In this document: piece after piece, positions 62,601 through 64,000 of the stretch
Layout of the letters: every line of letters starts with the position of its first letter
Position numbering within the stretch: the first letter of the stretch is position 1
Origin: Acanthaster planci
Lineage: Eukaryota > Echinodermata > Asteroidea > Valvatida > Acanthasteridae
DNA length: 64,000 bases
NCBI RefSeq assembly: GCF_001949145.1
Contig: NW_019091418.1
Location: forward strand, 128,282-192,281
Reading direction: 5' to 3'
Made by a program: the position numbers and the translations under genes
Notes under the pieces: generated by a model
Databases searched by the model: none
What the model was told of the DNA's origin: nothing
Seen by the model: only the letters and a program-made list of their open reading frames with translations

Positions 62601-64000
62601 CCAGAATTAGAAGCCATTACTGCAGTTACGCCACTCTCGAGAGCACGTGTTACGTGCGCATCGCATCCCTCCTCAACCGATCTGCCCTGAGCAGAAGCAC
62701 GCCCTTGTCGGTTAAAAAGAGCAATATTGGTCGGGGATATTCATTTTGTTGGTAGCGATGCAACTGCAACGCTTGCGTTTAATGGTTGTTCGTGAACTTG
62801 TCAAAGGAACCTCTGTTACTAGGGAAACTGCGCACTCTCTTGGTTCAACTCAGGCCCGTAGGTTGTCATGATTTGTTCAGATGTACACTTTCTTGAAAGT
62901 TTAAAAACCCAAGCGTAAAGGAACCTTTCCATATGAAGGTTTTTTTTGGGGGGGGTGCGTTGCGTATATGATGCGTTCATACGTTTCACTTTCACGGACA
63001 CGAAAATCAGCTCCATTAACATAACACACGTGACGGATGCGCAACGCGTGGCGCAAATGTTGACGCGCAGGTAGAAAGGTGCTTTAAGTCTGATGCCACC
63101 CAGTAGTAGCGTTCCCTTAGAGTTACAATTACCGTTCCCTGGACACGATCCAACATCAAAGATGGCGCACCAAAACGGTTCACGGGAAATGTATGATGTC
63201 TCTGCCAATGATTCATGTATCGCGGAGGACTGGATATCAACGTCGGGTTGACGGCGGTGAATAATTTGTTGGGAAAAGTTTTGTGTGTGCACTTTGCTCT
63301 TAAGGTGGTGAGTATGCATGCTAGAATGACTCAGTCCGTCATTCAGTGTAATGATGTCATGTGAAATGCTCCGTTCCTCGCTCAAGATAGGATAGATGCT
63401 GACATCGCTAATTGCAAAGTGCGGTGTACCCTTTCCTGAAGACACAAAGGCGATGTGGTACATAGGCGTCCGAGGTCATTACAACACTGAGAATTAGGCA
63501 GCTATCAATCAGTTGAACTTGGAATCTTACAAGCCGGAGGTGGATGCCGAATTGAATTAAAAGCAAGAATGGGACGAAGTCATGGCAGGTTCCGGGTAGA
63601 CGGGTCAGTAATGTACACCACAGATTTCATGTAGTCTGTCACTGTCAATGCACTCACTAGGAGAAATAGTTTAACATTGGACATTCGGAAAGCTCAGTAG
63701 CACAGAAAAATCGATTGCTTGCTCGACAGGATCAGAATTAGAAGCGGCAAAGTTGGGTGGGCGTCTTCGGTAGCGATCGAGTTACAAAGTTACAGCTGCC
63801 ACCGCATCCGAACAGTTTATCGGCTTGTTGGGTTTGCTGAGGAATATGGACGATTCGCAGTAGTGCGCCTCCAAGGGTTTGCAAGGCCAACCACAACGCG
63901 CGAAATCAGTCGATCCTTTCCGAACGCGCATTGGGTTGACAGATTTCGCGCACTCTGATTGGTCAACGCATTGTAGACTCTTGAAGGTGCACTTTTGTAA
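59641..64000 (+). other. Start of intron 3 of the ERG-like gene
   Basis: Donor GTAGGT. No ETS-domain exon or other recognisable exon is seen up to the window end, although a very short exon could be missed. AGCGCCCTC occurs twice just after the donor (near 59666 and 59692). An unassigned 214-codon ATG frame lies on the minus strand at 62819-63463; I recognise no domain in it. Confidence 0.75.

Overview
This is animal nuclear DNA: very low coding density, large introns with GT..AG borders, many short inverted-repeat transposon remnants and microsatellites. The one gene I can support is an ETS-family transcription factor of the ERG/FLI1 subfamily on the + strand. The window covers its start codon, its N-terminal region and its Pointed (PNT/SAM) domain. 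The ETS DNA-binding domain is not here and should lie downstream. The protein is clearly ERG/FLI1-like but carries a Gln/Pro-rich tract, and its exon layout appears to differ from the vertebrate one. Together with the repeat families this suggests an invertebrate deuterostome, most likely an echinoderm and perhaps a sea star. That taxonomic guess is an inference.

Layout: 1-5300 is 5' flank with three inverted-repeat elements or candidates. About 5140-5612 is the proposed promoter and 5' leader. Positions 5613-5630 are a proposed 18-nt coding part of exon 1 (M-D-K-L-V-K). Positions 5631-50212 are a 44.6-kb first intron containing MITE-like elements, a 3' fragment of a non-LTR retrotransposon, a dispersed repeat seen three times, CpG-rich patches and simple repeats. 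Positions 50213-50747 are the exon starting EALSVVSEDQ. Positions 50748-59439 are intron 2. Positions 59440-59640 are the PNT exon. Positions 59641-64000 are the start of the next intron.

The joins work in frame: the first is phase 0 (AAG|GAA), and the second is phase 1 (G|AT gives the Asp of VIVPAD). The three pieces give 251 complete codons plus one base. The other long open frames show no recognisable family. I see no tRNA, rRNA, CRISPR or bacterial-type features. A single N at 48609 sits inside a palindromic repeat cluster and appears to stand for about 70 missing bases.
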